This document shows, in pieces, positions 1-7,429 of a DNA stretch of 64,000 nt. The notes beneath the pieces were generated by a model, which saw only the letters and a program-made list of their open reading frames with translations, made no database searches and was not told where the DNA came from. A program made the translations under genes and the position numbers. Position 1 is the stretch's first letter; each line of letters begins with the position of its first letter. Origin of the DNA: a virus; IMG/VR virus record IMGVR_UViG_3300032304_000672, positions 1-64,000 of that record, one strand, 5' to 3'.

Positions 1-228
1 GACACAGAGCCTGTGGAAACAGAGCCAATTGACACAGAGCCTGTGGAAACAGAGCCAATTGACACAGAGCCTGTGGAAACAGAACCAGTAGACACAGAGC
101 CTGTGGAAACAGAACCAGTAGACACAGAGCCTGTGGAAACAGAGCCAATTGACACAGAGCCTGTGGAAACAGAGCCAATTGACACAGAGCCTGTGGAAAC
201 AGAACCAGTAGACACAGAGCCTGTGACG
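1..228 (+). repeat. Tandem 30-bp repeats, seven full units plus a partial
   Basis: Units share the core GACACAGAGCCTGTGGAAAC and end either in AGAGCCAATT (type A) or AGAACCAGTA (type B). The visible order is A A B B A A B and a truncated unit, giving a higher-order period near 120 bp. The repeat is in frame (10 codons), so unit gain or loss would change protein length without a frameshift. The array may continue left of the window. Confidence 0.95.
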
Positions 229-864
229 GGATCAGAAGAAGCAGTAGAAGAATCTGTTGATGACGCATTGTCTGATGGTAAAATAGATGCAGAGGAAGCA
301 GAAGATATTTTAAATGAGTTAGCAAGTGATGGTGAAGTAACTGCAGAAGAAGTTCAAAATCTTGCAGATGCTTTATCCGAAGATGGAAAATTAACTAATG
401 CAGAAAAAGAATTAGTGGCAGAGGCTCTTGTAGAGTCTGTTGCTCCTGGAGAATCTTTAACTAAAGAACAAATACAAGAGGCTGGCATTGAGTATAAAGA
501 TTTGCCTGCAGATACACCTGTTGAAGTTCGTCAAGATGAAAACGGTAACGAAGTTGTTATTACTGCAGAGGTAGCAGCATCCTTAGTATTGCTTGAAGAT
601 CCTGCAGAGTTATTATCAACAGCATTTTCAGACCCTGGAGCGGCTATTGAAGCACTAAGCAATATAGGCGCAGATATGTCAGATGAAGAAAGAGAAGAGG
701 CAACAGAAATGGTTGTAGCAACAGTTGTAGCAGCAGGTGCCGCAATTAATGCAGCAGCAGTTGCAACAGGAGGAGCCACTGGAGGTGGCACAGGAGGCGG
801 AGGAAGTTCTGGTGGAGGCTCAGGAGCTAATTCACCAGGTCAAGGAGGAAGAAGAAAATGGTAA
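1..864 (+). CDS. Repeat-rich acidic protein, 5' end outside window
   Basis: The reading frame is open from base 1, so the true start lies upstream. The first 76 residues are a ten-residue repeat of the DTEPVETEPI type encoded by near-identical 30-bp DNA repeats. Next come three short repeats with the pattern D-G-x-hydrophobic-x-x-E (about residues 88-135), which resemble EF-hand or dockerin-like loops. An Ala-rich segment and a Gly/Ser-rich tail follow. The stop overlaps the next start in ATGGTAA. Repeats, acidity and the Gly-rich end suggest a surface or virion-appendage protein, but I do not recognise a family. Confidence 0.7.
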   Translation, partial: DTEPVETEPIDTEPVETEPIDTEPVETEPVDTEPVETEPVDTEPVETEPIDTEPVETEPIDTEPVETEPVDTEPVTGSEEAVEESVDDALSDGKIDAEEAEDILNELASDGEVTAEEVQNLADALSEDGKLTNAEKELVAEALVESVAPGESLTKEQIQEAGIEYKDLPADTPVEVRQDENGNEVVITAEVAASLVLLEDPAELLSTAFSDPGAAIEALSNIGADMSDEEREEATEMVVATVVAAGAAINAAAVATGGATGGGTGGGGSSGGGSGANSPGQGGRRKW

Positions 865-1040
865 GAATACTAAAAAATATCATGAAGGATATGATCGATC
901 AGGCATGGACCCTTCTTGGAATGTTTATTGCCTGGGTAGTTTTGGACGGAAGTGCTAAAACTATAGTTGGTTATGGAATTATAGCTACTACAGCACTTTG
1001 GATAGCTACGAGCCCTATTAGAAATAGAAACTCAGAATAG
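858..1040 (+). CDS. Small two-TM membrane protein, holin candidate
   Basis: This 60-residue protein has a basic, amphipathic N-terminus and two hydrophobic stretches (about residues 17-31 and 36-50) separated by a short DGSAKT turn. Its start overlaps the stop of the upstream gene. Size, two membrane spans and location two genes from a CHAP endolysin fit a holin or accessory lysis protein. No sequence motif proves this; it could be another small membrane protein. Confidence 0.65.
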   Translation: MVRILKNIMKDMIDQAWTLLGMFIAWVVLDGSAKTIVGYGIIATTALWIATSPIRNRNSE

Positions 1041-1054
1041 GGTATAATAGTGGT

Positions 1055-1270
1055 ATGAGGAAATTAATCACTATTGCCCTATCTGGGCTATTAATGCTAT
1101 CATTAACTGGATGCGACTCTTTAAATAGATATCGCTATGAATGCCAAGATCCTAAAAATTGGGAAATTGCAGCATGTAATCCTCCAGAATGTGAAGCCTC
1201 ACAGACTTGCACAAAAGATGTAATAAAAATTACACCTACTACACCAGAACAGGAAATAACAAATGGCTAA
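1055..1270 (+). CDS. Small Cys-rich lipoprotein
   Basis: The 71-residue product begins with a lipoprotein signal peptide ending in the lipobox LTGC at residues 16-19, so the mature protein should be anchored by its N-terminal Cys. Five more Cys follow, including the motif PPECEAS. A TATAAT box at 1043-1048 lies 6 nt before ATG, so the mRNA is probably leaderless. It overlaps the next gene by 8 bp and sits in the lysis gene group, where it could act as a spanin-like or exclusion lipoprotein; function is inferred only from position. Confidence 0.7.
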   Translation: MRKLITIALSGLLMLSLTGCDSLNRYRYECQDPKNWEIAACNPPECEASQTCTKDVIKITPTTPEQEITNG

Positions 1271-1673
1271 AGAAAGATTAACGGCTGCAGACTTAGATGC
1301 TCGTTTAAAGTTTATTCTAGGAATAACTCTTGGAGGCATTTTGTTTCTAACAGCACTTGGAATTATTTATGGACTATTGTTTGTAACACAACCTATCGGA
1401 GCTCAGTCAGAAAATGACAAAATGTTTTTTAATGTTCTAGGAAGTATTGCAACATTTATTACAGGAACCCTCGCAGGAATTTTGATTGGCAACTCAGGTG
1501 CCAAGGATATTATGGCGGCTCAAATACAAAACAAAGAAGTAGATGCAAAGAATACACAGGCGGATAAGAAGCTTGAAGCAGAAATTGATGCAACTGCAGC
1601 ACGTTTAGCGGCAAAACCAGATGGACAGATGCCAGAAGAACAGCCAGTTGATACAGATTGGGACAAAGAATAA
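1263..1673 (+). CDS. Two-TM membrane protein, likely holin or antiholin
   Basis: The 136-residue protein has hydrophobic spans at about residues 17-42 and 59-80 and a long charged C-terminal tail (residues 84-136) rich in Lys, Ala, Asp and Glu, probably helical. It overlaps the endolysin start in TAATG. Topology and tight coupling to the CHAP endolysin make this the strongest holin candidate here. The long tail is more than a minimal holin needs. Confidence 0.65.
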   Translation: MAKERLTAADLDARLKFILGITLGGILFLTALGIIYGLLFVTQPIGAQSENDKMFFNVLGSIATFITGTLAGILIGNSGAKDIMAAQIQNKEVDAKNTQADKKLEAEIDATAARLAAKPDGQMPEEQPVDTDWDKE

Positions 1674-2248
1674 TGGCAGACCAAGGCACAGCAGCACGTT
1701 TAATCGAAGTTGCTACAGCAGAGATTGGGACTATTGAAGGTCCAAAGGATAACGAAACAAAGTATGGTGCCTACACTAAAGCTAATTTCCAACCATGGTG
1801 CGGAAGTTTCGTTAACTGGTGCGGAAATGAAGCTGGCGTAAAGATTCCAAATACTGTTTATACTCCAGCAGGAGTAACAGCATTTAAAAAAGCTGGCGCA
1901 TGGATTGATGGAGACATTGCAGATCCAGAACCAGGAGATATTGCCTATTTTGATTTCCCTTCAGATGGCGTCGATAGAGTGTCTCACGTAGGTATTGTTG
2001 TTAAAGATAACGAAGATGGAACTGTTTGGTGCATTGAAGGAAATACATCTTCAAAGAAGTCTGGAAGCCAAAGAAATGGCGGAGAAGTTTGCAAACAACT
2101 TCGTGCCTATAAGAAAAACAAGGCTGGAGTAATGATTTCTATTGTTGGCTTTGGCCGTCCTAAGTTTAAGGGTGCGGGTACTGCTCCTGCTGCAGCAAAA
2201 AAGACTGTCAAGGCTGAATCAAAAGTTTGCCCAACATGCGGTAAGTAA
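1673..2248 (+). CDS. CHAP-domain endolysin
   Basis: This is a 191-residue peptidoglycan hydrolase of the CHAP (NlpC/P60-like) fold that would cleave amide or peptide bonds of host murein at lysis. The catalytic Cys is in WCGSF (Cys43) and the catalytic His in SHVGIVV (His105), followed by the ECIEGNTS-type motif as IEGNTS. There is no signal peptide, as expected when a holin provides export. The tail carries a KVCPTCGK half zinc ribbon. I chose the ATG that overlaps the upstream stop rather than a TTG 15 bp earlier. Confidence 0.88.
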   Translation: MADQGTAARLIEVATAEIGTIEGPKDNETKYGAYTKANFQPWCGSFVNWCGNEAGVKIPNTVYTPAGVTAFKKAGAWIDGDIADPEPGDIAYFDFPSDGVDRVSHVGIVVKDNEDGTVWCIEGNTSSKKSGSQRNGGEVCKQLRAYKKNKAGVMISIVGFGRPKFKGAGTAPAAAKKTVKAESKVCPTCGK

Positions 2249-2391
2249 TGAATATTTATAGGGTTAAGTTAGAAGTAGAGGCAGAAGTAGAAGCCTTTGA
2301 TCAAGATGACGCTCTAGATTATGCAAATGATATTTTTGGCGTAGATGACGAAATCAAAAACGTTAAAGTAGTTAGTGTTAAGGAGAAATAA
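2248..2391 (+). CDS. Small acidic hypothetical protein
   Basis: A 47-residue protein starting MNIYRVKLEVEAEVEAF, with alternating hydrophobic/charged residues typical of a small beta-alpha domain. It overlaps both neighbours through TAATG junctions, so it belongs to the same operon as the endolysin. Similar short proteins that begin with a strand and contain DxDDALDYA occur in phages, but I cannot assign a function. Confidence 0.65.
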   Translation: MNIYRVKLEVEAEVEAFDQDDALDYANDIFGVDDEIKNVKVVSVKEK

Positions 2392-3161
2392 TGGCAAAAG
2401 AAGGATACAAACCAACTTCTGGTATGCAGTCAGCAGCACGTCGTGCTATTAAATTAAAAGAGCAGGGTAAGGCTAAAGGAGCTGGAACAGCGGTAGGCTG
2501 GACTCGTGCAGGACAGCTTGCTAGAGGAGAGACTCTAAGCCTTTCTACAGTTAAGCGTATGTATTCTTATTTCTCTCGTCATGAAGTAGATAAAAAGGGT
2601 AAAGATTGGGACAATGCAGAAAACCCATCTAATGGTAAGATTATGTGGTTAGCATGGGGTGGAGACGCAGGATTCTCCTGGTCCCGTAAAATAGTAAACA
2701 GGGAGAAGAATATGAAAAAGTCAGTAGAACTAAATGAAATTGTAGAAGAAATTAAAAGCATCCTTGATGATGCAGTTAATCCAATCACTAAGGTAATTGA
2801 AATCGAAGATGATCTAGCAAAAGCTGAAGAAATGACAGACACCAAGGGCTGCAAGTGCAACGGATGCATGGAATGTAAAGCTAATGGCGGATGCGACATG
2901 GAAAAGTGTAAGGGTCACGATAATATGTATAAGTCTGAAAACGAAATGGATGATGAAGATGATTATCAGTCAGACAATGAAGAAGAAGACAAATGGGACA
3001 ATATTGAAAAGGCTTGTTGGTCTGGATATGAGCAAGAAGGTATGAAGGAAAAGGGTGGAAGAATGGTTCCAAACTGTGTCCCAATTGAAAAATCATACGA
3101 TGAAGAAAAGAAAGAAGAGCCAGTTAAAAAGTCCATATGGGATGGAACTTTTATCAAATAG
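2391..3161 (+). CDS. Cys-rich protein with phage structural-type N-terminal domain
   Basis: Residues 1-105 carry a basic domain (ARRAIKLKEQGKAKG, then LSLSTVKRMYSYFSRH and AWGGDAG) that I have seen attached to phage head or protease-linked proteins. The middle has a Cys cluster (KCNGCMEC, then CDMEKC) and an acidic stretch. Near the C-terminus is CWSGYEQEGMKEKGGRMVPN, a motif found in several phage virion proteins, and the protein ends in KSIWDGTF, echoing the end of the prohead protease at 57526. Role is likely virion-related but unproven. Confidence 0.65.
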   Translation: MAKEGYKPTSGMQSAARRAIKLKEQGKAKGAGTAVGWTRAGQLARGETLSLSTVKRMYSYFSRHEVDKKGKDWDNAENPSNGKIMWLAWGGDAGFSWSRKIVNREKNMKKSVELNEIVEEIKSILDDAVNPITKVIEIEDDLAKAEEMTDTKGCKCNGCMECKANGGCDMEKCKGHDNMYKSENEMDDEDDYQSDNEEEDKWDNIEKACWSGYEQEGMKEKGGRMVPNCVPIEKSYDEEKKEEPVKKSIWDGTFIK

Positions 3162-3164
3162 TCA

Positions 3165-3216
3165 TTGACAAGGCCGTAGCATTTCCTGTATAATATATAT
3201 CAGTGGGATGCTACGG
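3165..3216 (+). promoter_or_regulatory. Strong promoter inside an inverted repeat
   Basis: TTGACA (3165-3170) and TATAAT (3189-3194) are 18 nt apart. The promoter is bracketed by perfect 9-bp inverted repeat arms, CCGTAGCAT at 3174-3182 and ATGCTACGG at 3208-3216. It should drive the WhiB operon; the arms could be an operator or fold the RNA 5' end. Confidence 0.75.
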
Positions 3217-3233
3217 TTTATGTTTAGGAAGAT

Positions 3234-3461
3234 ATGTTAAATTTAACAGAACTAGGTGTCGAGGTCTTTATTAAAAAGGCTAAAAATATAACCCCATATT
3301 GGGACAATTACGACCTTATTATTTGGAAAAAAGATCATAACGGTTTTACTAACGTAAAGGGCATGTTCAGAGAGAACGCTTGGGGAATAGCAGATAAAAT
3401 TTCTGTTAACGATAACGGACTATGGAAGTTGCCCACAAAGTATGTCAGAAATTTTAAATGA
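3234..3461 (+). CDS. Hypothetical protein, first gene of WhiB operon
   Basis: A 75-residue protein rich in aromatic residues with no motif I recognise. AGGAAG lies 8 nt before its ATG, and it is the first gene after the strong promoter at 3165. Its 3' end overlaps the WhiB-like gene by 20 bp, so the two are translationally coupled. Confidence 0.6.
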   Translation: MLNLTELGVEVFIKKAKNITPYWDNYDLIIWKKDHNGFTNVKGMFRENAWGIADKISVNDNGLWKLPTKYVRNFK

Positions 3462-3753
3462 TCTAGGTATAGATTCAGAAGATTTAGATTGGTTCCACCT
3501 TGGTATATGTAGAGGAATGGATACCAATTTATTTTATGAAAAGTATGAAGCCGATTCTAATATAGCTAAAAATATAGATGAGATGTGTTTAAGTTGTCCA
3601 GTAATTAGTATGTGCTATGAAACTGGAGCAGAGGGAAACGAGTACGGAGTTTGGGGCGGAGTGTATTTAAGCTCTGGATCAATAGACAAATCGAAGAACT
3701 TGCATAAAACACCAGACACTTGGAAGAGGTTGAAAAAGAAAAATGTTTATTGA
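3442..3753 (+). CDS. WhiB-like iron-sulfur transcription regulator
   Basis: WhiB proteins are actinobacterial Fe-S proteins that bind the main sigma factor and tune transcription. All four cluster ligands are visible: Cys23, Cys49, Cys52 and Cys58 in the pattern C-Xn-C-X2-C-X5-C, followed by the beta-turn GVWGG. The C-terminus is basic (RLKKKN), the usual DNA-contacting tail. At 103 residues it is a normal WhiB length. Being second gene behind a strong promoter suggests early expression, to redirect host RNA polymerase. Confidence 0.92.
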   Translation: MSEILNDLGIDSEDLDWFHLGICRGMDTNLFYEKYEADSNIAKNIDEMCLSCPVISMCYETGAEGNEYGVWGGVYLSSGSIDKSKNLHKTPDTWKRLKKKNVY

Positions 3754-4069
3754 TAAATCAGCAGATAAGCAAAGAGAACATTTTAAATATGGGATCAATC
3801 ACTGGACAGGTGAACCAAATAAGCCAGTATTTTACACAGAAGAAATGAAAAAGGCAGTTCATAATCTCAAGAAGCCATCGATGCTTCTTATGGATATTGT
3901 AATGTATCCAGACTTCTTAGCATTAAGACTATATGAAGATAATTTTTTACAGTTTGAAGGAACCAAGAAAGAAATGGTTATTGATTACGTAGGAAAGGTC
4001 AAGCGCCTGCTTGAGTCATATGGAGTAAGATGCGAGTTGGAGGGAAGACCTAGTGATAGAGTACTATGA
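3743..4069 (+). CDS. Hypothetical protein
   Basis: A 108-residue protein starting 11 bp inside the end of the WhiB-like gene. The second half has an alternating pattern (LALRLYEDNFLQFEG, then VKRLLESYG) compatible with a small alpha/beta fold. No family recognised; operon position makes it an early gene. Confidence 0.6.
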   Translation: MFIDKSADKQREHFKYGINHWTGEPNKPVFYTEEMKKAVHNLKKPSMLLMDIVMYPDFLALRLYEDNFLQFEGTKKEMVIDYVGKVKRLLESYGVRCELEGRPSDRVL

Positions 4070-4250
4070 TACAACACATATTGTATATATCTATTCTGAA
4101 GAGTGCTATGGCACTGTAGAAAAACTTGGTGCATGGGCATCAACTGTAAAATATACTGTGGATGGAACAGAGTATAATGAGCTTATGGAAAATGACGAAT
4201 TTACTATAGTAGACGAAATAGTATTTAAACATATTGAGGAATCAAACTAA
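4053..4250 (+). CDS. Hypothetical protein, GTG start
   Basis: A 65-residue acidic protein. I place the start at GTG 4053 because GGAGGG lies about 10 nt upstream, in the end of the preceding gene. The core VYIYSEECYGTVEKLGAWAS followed by VKYTVDG suggests a small beta-rich fold. It overlaps the next gene by one base. Confidence 0.6.
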   Translation: MIEYYDTTHIVYIYSEECYGTVEKLGAWASTVKYTVDGTEYNELMENDEFTIVDEIVFKHIEESN

Positions 4251-4486
4251 TGGAAAAGATTTTATGCTACAGCTGTAACAAATCAAAGAATAAACTTGAT
4301 GTTCGTAAGTCATCTCTTATGCCAATTAATTTATTAATTTGCGAGACATGTAATTCTGCTAAACTAGAACCTAGATGGGTTGTAATTTTGGCTGGAAGAT
4401 CAAATGGTCCAGATCATGTTAAAGAGTTTATTATAAAAAGAAGGTATATCGGAAGCGAGATAACTGCTTCTGAGCTGTTAATTTAG
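4250..4486 (+). CDS. Small zinc-ribbon protein
   Basis: A 78-residue protein with two CxxC knuckles, CYSC near residue 6 and CETC near residue 32, which would bind one zinc ion. The rest (WVVILAGRSNG, then IKRRYIGSEITASELL) looks like a conserved tail of a phage family. It starts at the stop of the upstream gene and could bind nucleic acid or a host protein. Confidence 0.65.
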   Translation: MEKILCYSCNKSKNKLDVRKSSLMPINLLICETCNSAKLEPRWVVILAGRSNGPDHVKEFIIKRRYIGSEITASELLI

Positions 4487-4514
4487 GTTAATTCTAATGT
4501 ATAATTAGTTTATC

Positions 4515-4844
4515 ATGGATATAAACTACACCTCTATTGTTATTGCTATTTCCGCTGCAATTCTAAGCGGAATGGGAACTGCAATTATAGCGGCAATTAA
4601 AGACAATAAAAAAGAAAAAAGAAGACAGTATGAGCGTGAGCAAGACCATCTAAAGTTAGAGATAAAAGACCTCAAAATCTCATTATATAAGATTGAGAGG
4701 GAGCTAACTGAATGGAAAGACAAGTACTATAATGCTATTCAAGAGCTCATATCCGTTAAATCTGAGCTTGAAGAAACACTACTTAAACTATCATTTATAG
4801 ACCATCATATAGAAGATTTAGAGGCATTGGACAGAGAATTTTAA
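4515..4844 (+). CDS. Membrane-anchored coiled-coil protein
   Basis: The 109-residue product has one N-terminal transmembrane helix (about residues 7-27) followed by a basic turn (KDNKKEKRR) and a long heptad-like coiled coil to residue 105. TATAAT at 4500-4505 lies 9 nt before ATG. It is probably displayed on the cytoplasmic side of the membrane; function unknown. Confidence 0.65.
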   Translation: MDINYTSIVIAISAAILSGMGTAIIAAIKDNKKEKRRQYEREQDHLKLEIKDLKISLYKIERELTEWKDKYYNAIQELISVKSELEETLLKLSFIDHHIEDLEALDREF

Positions 4845-4862
4845 AAATAGTATACTGTTAGC

Positions 4863-5429
4863 ATGACCTGTATAGTAGCGCTAATTCATGAAAACAAGGT
4901 ATACCTTGGTGGAGATGCCGCTGCCTCTGATGACAAGACTGGACTAATTGTCCAAAGAACAGATCCAAAAGTATTTAAAGTTGGACAATTTGGCATAGGG
5001 TTTACAGACAGCTTTAGGATGGGCCAGATCCTTCAATATAACTGGAAGCCACCTATTTATAAGCCAACAGTTGGAAATAAGAATTTAGACAAGTTCATGA
5101 GAACAACATTTGTTGACTCAATAAAAGAATGTTATAAGGATCATGGATACGGCAACTTTGGATCTTCAACAGAGGATGGCGATGAAGGCGGAATCTTTTT
5201 AGTAGCAGTTGCTGGAACTGGAAGACTCTTTACTATGGATGTAGACTTTCATATAGGAGAAGCAGACGTTATGTATATGGCAGAAGGAAGCGGACAGCAG
5301 GTAGCCCTTGGTTCTTTATACTCTACAGCACAAATTAAAACTCCACGTAAGCGTATCAGAATGGCTTTAGAAGCCTCTGCTAAATTTATTATGAGCGTAA
5401 GAGGCCCCTTTACAATTATTGAGCTCTAG
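4863..5429 (+). CDS. Proteasome-beta/HslV-like Ntn hydrolase
   Basis: The N-terminus MTCIVALIHENKVYLGGD aligns by eye with HslV and proteasome beta subunits: Thr after the initiator Met is the nucleophile, Asp18 in GGDAA is the conserved Asp, and Lys36 in DPKVFKVG matches the catalytic Lys. A GFTDSFRMGQIL segment matches the following helix, and GSGQQVALGS resembles the late SGS-type loop. At 188 residues it has subunit size. No ATPase partner (HslU, Mpa, ClpX) is nearby. TATACT ends 6 nt before ATG, so the mRNA is probably leaderless. It could be a self-assembling peptidase or a decoy subunit for the host proteasome. Confidence 0.82.
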   Translation: MTCIVALIHENKVYLGGDAAASDDKTGLIVQRTDPKVFKVGQFGIGFTDSFRMGQILQYNWKPPIYKPTVGNKNLDKFMRTTFVDSIKECYKDHGYGNFGSSTEDGDEGGIFLVAVAGTGRLFTMDVDFHIGEADVMYMAEGSGQQVALGSLYSTAQIKTPRKRIRMALEASAKFIMSVRGPFTIIEL

Positions 5430-5443
5430 AGTATAATAGATTT

Positions 5444-5761
5444 ATGACATGGGTAAACCGATTAGCTTTAGCCTTAACTGGATTGATAAGTATTGGTGTT
5501 GCACGAAATTTCTTTAGTAAGTACGACCTACTTATTTTTGACAAAAACGATGTAGAGCAAGCTCGTCAAGACCAAATGGTTTCTGGAATGGATCTTCGTG
5601 GCACTCCAACACATGAGTGTATTTGTGGATCACAGATTTTTAATATTAGAGCCGTGTTTGATAACTACGAAATTGCAACATATTTCTTAGATATGGAATG
5701 CGTTGAGTGTGGAAACCTAGCAACAGCACCCACTCCACTAGACAGAGAGAGCCAAGAATGA
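5444..5761 (+). CDS. Hypothetical protein with zinc ribbon
   Basis: A 105-residue protein with a hydrophobic N-terminus (residues 6-20) and two Cys pairs, CIC near residue 59 and CVEC near residue 85, suitable for zinc. TATAAT at 5432-5437 is 6 nt before ATG, predicting a leaderless mRNA. It overlaps the next gene by 4 bp. Confidence 0.6.
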   Translation: MTWVNRLALALTGLISIGVARNFFSKYDLLIFDKNDVEQARQDQMVSGMDLRGTPTHECICGSQIFNIRAVFDNYEIATYFLDMECVECGNLATAPTPLDRESQE

Positions 5762-5928
5762 GAAAGTCAGAACGTATAAGATTGCTTGAAATGGAAATGC
5801 TTAGAATGCAATTTCAGATTGAATATTTAAATACCGCAGTTAAATTGCTGCTTGATGAAAACAAGGTAACTGGTCCAGATATGGACGCTGGTAAATGGTA
5901 CGACGCTAAGCTAAATAAGAATAAGTAG
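5758..5928 (+). CDS. Small coiled-coil protein
   Basis: A 56-residue protein whose first 40 residues form one amphipathic helix rich in Glu, Met and Leu, ending in GKWYDAKLNKNK. I chose ATG 5758, which overlaps the upstream stop (ATGA), instead of an earlier in-frame start inside that gene. Function unknown. Confidence 0.6.
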   Translation: MRKSERIRLLEMEMLRMQFQIEYLNTAVKLLLDENKVTGPDMDAGKWYDAKLNKNK

Positions 5929-5932
5929 GGTA

Positions 5933-5961
5933 TTGACAAGACTTTCAGAATTTAGTATTAT
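5933..5961 (+). promoter_or_regulatory. Promoter of the subtilase gene
   Basis: TTGACA (5933-5938), 17-nt spacer, TATTAT (5956-5961). The ATG of the subtilase follows 7 nt later, so the transcript is probably leaderless. Confidence 0.75.
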
Positions 5962-5968
5962 TACTACT

Positions 5969-6904
5969 ATGAATAAAAAAATAACAGGGGCTATGCTAGC
6001 CCTAACACTACTTATACCTGCAACCGCTAATGCGGCAAATTTGTCCAACAAAACAGTTGGAACACCAACCATTGCTATTTTAGATACAGCATTGGATACA
6101 TCACTTCCTATTTTTAAAGACAAGATTCTTTTTGAAGCATGCGTAACTCAATGGTCATCATGTCCTAATGGTTTATCTGAAATGGAAGGAACTGGATCTT
6201 CTGTTATGAAGCCAGAATGGATTTCAAAAAATGGATTTGATCATGGAACACAAATGGCTTCTATTGCAGTTGCAACTAATCCAAATGTAAAGATTGTTTT
6301 TGTTAGGATTATTGGAGCTAATGAAAGTGGACTAAGACAGTCAACTTCAGAGTCTACAGTGTTTAATGCTTTAGATTGGGTAATTAAAAACAAAGATAGA
6401 TTTAATATTCAGGCGGTATCAATGTCTCAGGGTCACACTGCTGGAAGAAGTTCTTCTGCTGATTACTGTCCTAAGACTCCCATTACAGAAGGAAAAATTA
6501 AAGCCTTGGCAAATGCTGGGGTTCCAGTGTTTTTCCCAACAGGTAACGAAAGAGACTACTCACGCATTAATTGGCCAGCATGCATTCCTTCATCAATTGC
6601 TATAGGTGCGACAATGCCAGCAGAAACAATTGCAATTTATTCAAACCATGACCCGCTACTTACAGACTTCTTTGCCCTTGGACAGGTAAAGGCAACTGTT
6701 CCAGGAGGTAGAATTATAAATGTAGGTGGAACATCTGCTTCATCAGTAATTGCTGCTACTCATTGGGCAACTATTAAATCTGCAAAGCCTAACCTAAAAT
6801 ACTCTGAAATCTATGAATTGATTTCTAAAACATCTAAGCCTACCTTTAACTCAAAAATTACAGGTGGTAAGCTTATTAATCTACAAGGAGCACTAAATGG
6901 ATAA
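5969..6904 (+). CDS. Secreted subtilisin-like serine protease (S8)
   Basis: The 311-residue protein has a signal peptide (MNKKITGAMLALTLLIPA, cleavage predicted after ANA at residue 22) and then a compact subtilase domain. The triad is visible as Asp39 in AILDTALD, His92 in DHGTQMAS and Ser256 in GGTSASS, with the oxyanion Asn in FPTGN. There is no long propeptide. A TTG at 5933 in the same frame is part of the -35 box, so ATG 5969 is the start. A phage-coded exported protease could process surface proteins, envelope factors or virion proteins; the substrate is unknown. Confidence 0.88.
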   Translation: MNKKITGAMLALTLLIPATANAANLSNKTVGTPTIAILDTALDTSLPIFKDKILFEACVTQWSSCPNGLSEMEGTGSSVMKPEWISKNGFDHGTQMASIAVATNPNVKIVFVRIIGANESGLRQSTSESTVFNALDWVIKNKDRFNIQAVSMSQGHTAGRSSSADYCPKTPITEGKIKALANAGVPVFFPTGNERDYSRINWPACIPSSIAIGATMPAETIAIYSNHDPLLTDFFALGQVKATVPGGRIINVGGTSASSVIAATHWATIKSAKPNLKYSEIYELISKTSKPTFNSKITGGKLINLQGALNG

Positions 6905-7130
6905 TAATGAAAAGAGAATTTCTGTTCTAGAATCAATTATTCAAGATGTTGCAAAGGCCCTATTTCAAAAGTGGGCAAATGCTCTTCCTGAAGATCAACG
7001 ATCAGAAGAAAATTTAGCCAACCTAAACAAGAATGCAACTGAGTCTACTTACTTTGTTGTAAAAATGTTTATGGATCAATTCAATGCAGCAGCAGATGAA
7101 TTGAAGGCTCAACCAGACGAAGACCAATGA
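6897..7130 (+). CDS. Hypothetical helical protein
   Basis: A 77-residue acidic, mostly helical protein between the subtilase and thioredoxin genes, overlapping both by a few bases. It begins MDNNEKRISVLESII and lacks signal peptide or metal motifs. The tight coupling suggests shared expression, not a proven shared role. Confidence 0.6.
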   Translation: MDNNEKRISVLESIIQDVAKALFQKWANALPEDQRSEENLANLNKNATESTYFVVKMFMDQFNAAADELKAQPDEDQ

Positions 7131-7429
7131 TAGTAACTGACTCAAATTTTCAAGAGGCGCTGGATAAAAATAATCTTATCCTTATTGATTTTTGGGCAGA
7201 TTGGTGCGGTCCTTGTAAAAAGGTATCTCCAATACTAGATGAAATATCAAAGGACAAGGGCCTACTCGTTGGTAAGTTAAATATTGATGAGAATCCTGAG
7301 AAAACTCTGGAATACTCTATACATTCAATACCAACTATGGTACTATTTAGAGATGGAAAACCAGTCCACACCGTGCATGGCGCAAAGCCCAAGCACATTC
7401 TATTAAAAGAATTAGCGGAGTGGTTATGA
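7127..7429 (+). CDS. Thioredoxin
   Basis: A 100-residue cytoplasmic thioredoxin. The redox motif WCGPC is at residues 26-30 in DFWADWCGPCKK, and the cis-Pro loop is SIPTMVLF. Length and layout are complete. It could reduce the phage ribonucleotide reductase at 30254-32200, which needs a dithiol donor, or act on other phage proteins. It overlaps both neighbours. Confidence 0.95.
   Translation: MIVTDSNFQEALDKNNLILIDFWADWCGPCKKVSPILDEISKDKGLLVGKLNIDENPEKTLEYSIHSIPTMVLFRDGKPVHTVHGAKPKHILLKELAEWL

Noticed and set aside
5933-5968. TTG start giving a 12-residue longer subtilase
   Set aside because: The TTG is part of the TTGACA -35 box; ATG 5969 gives a clean signal peptide.
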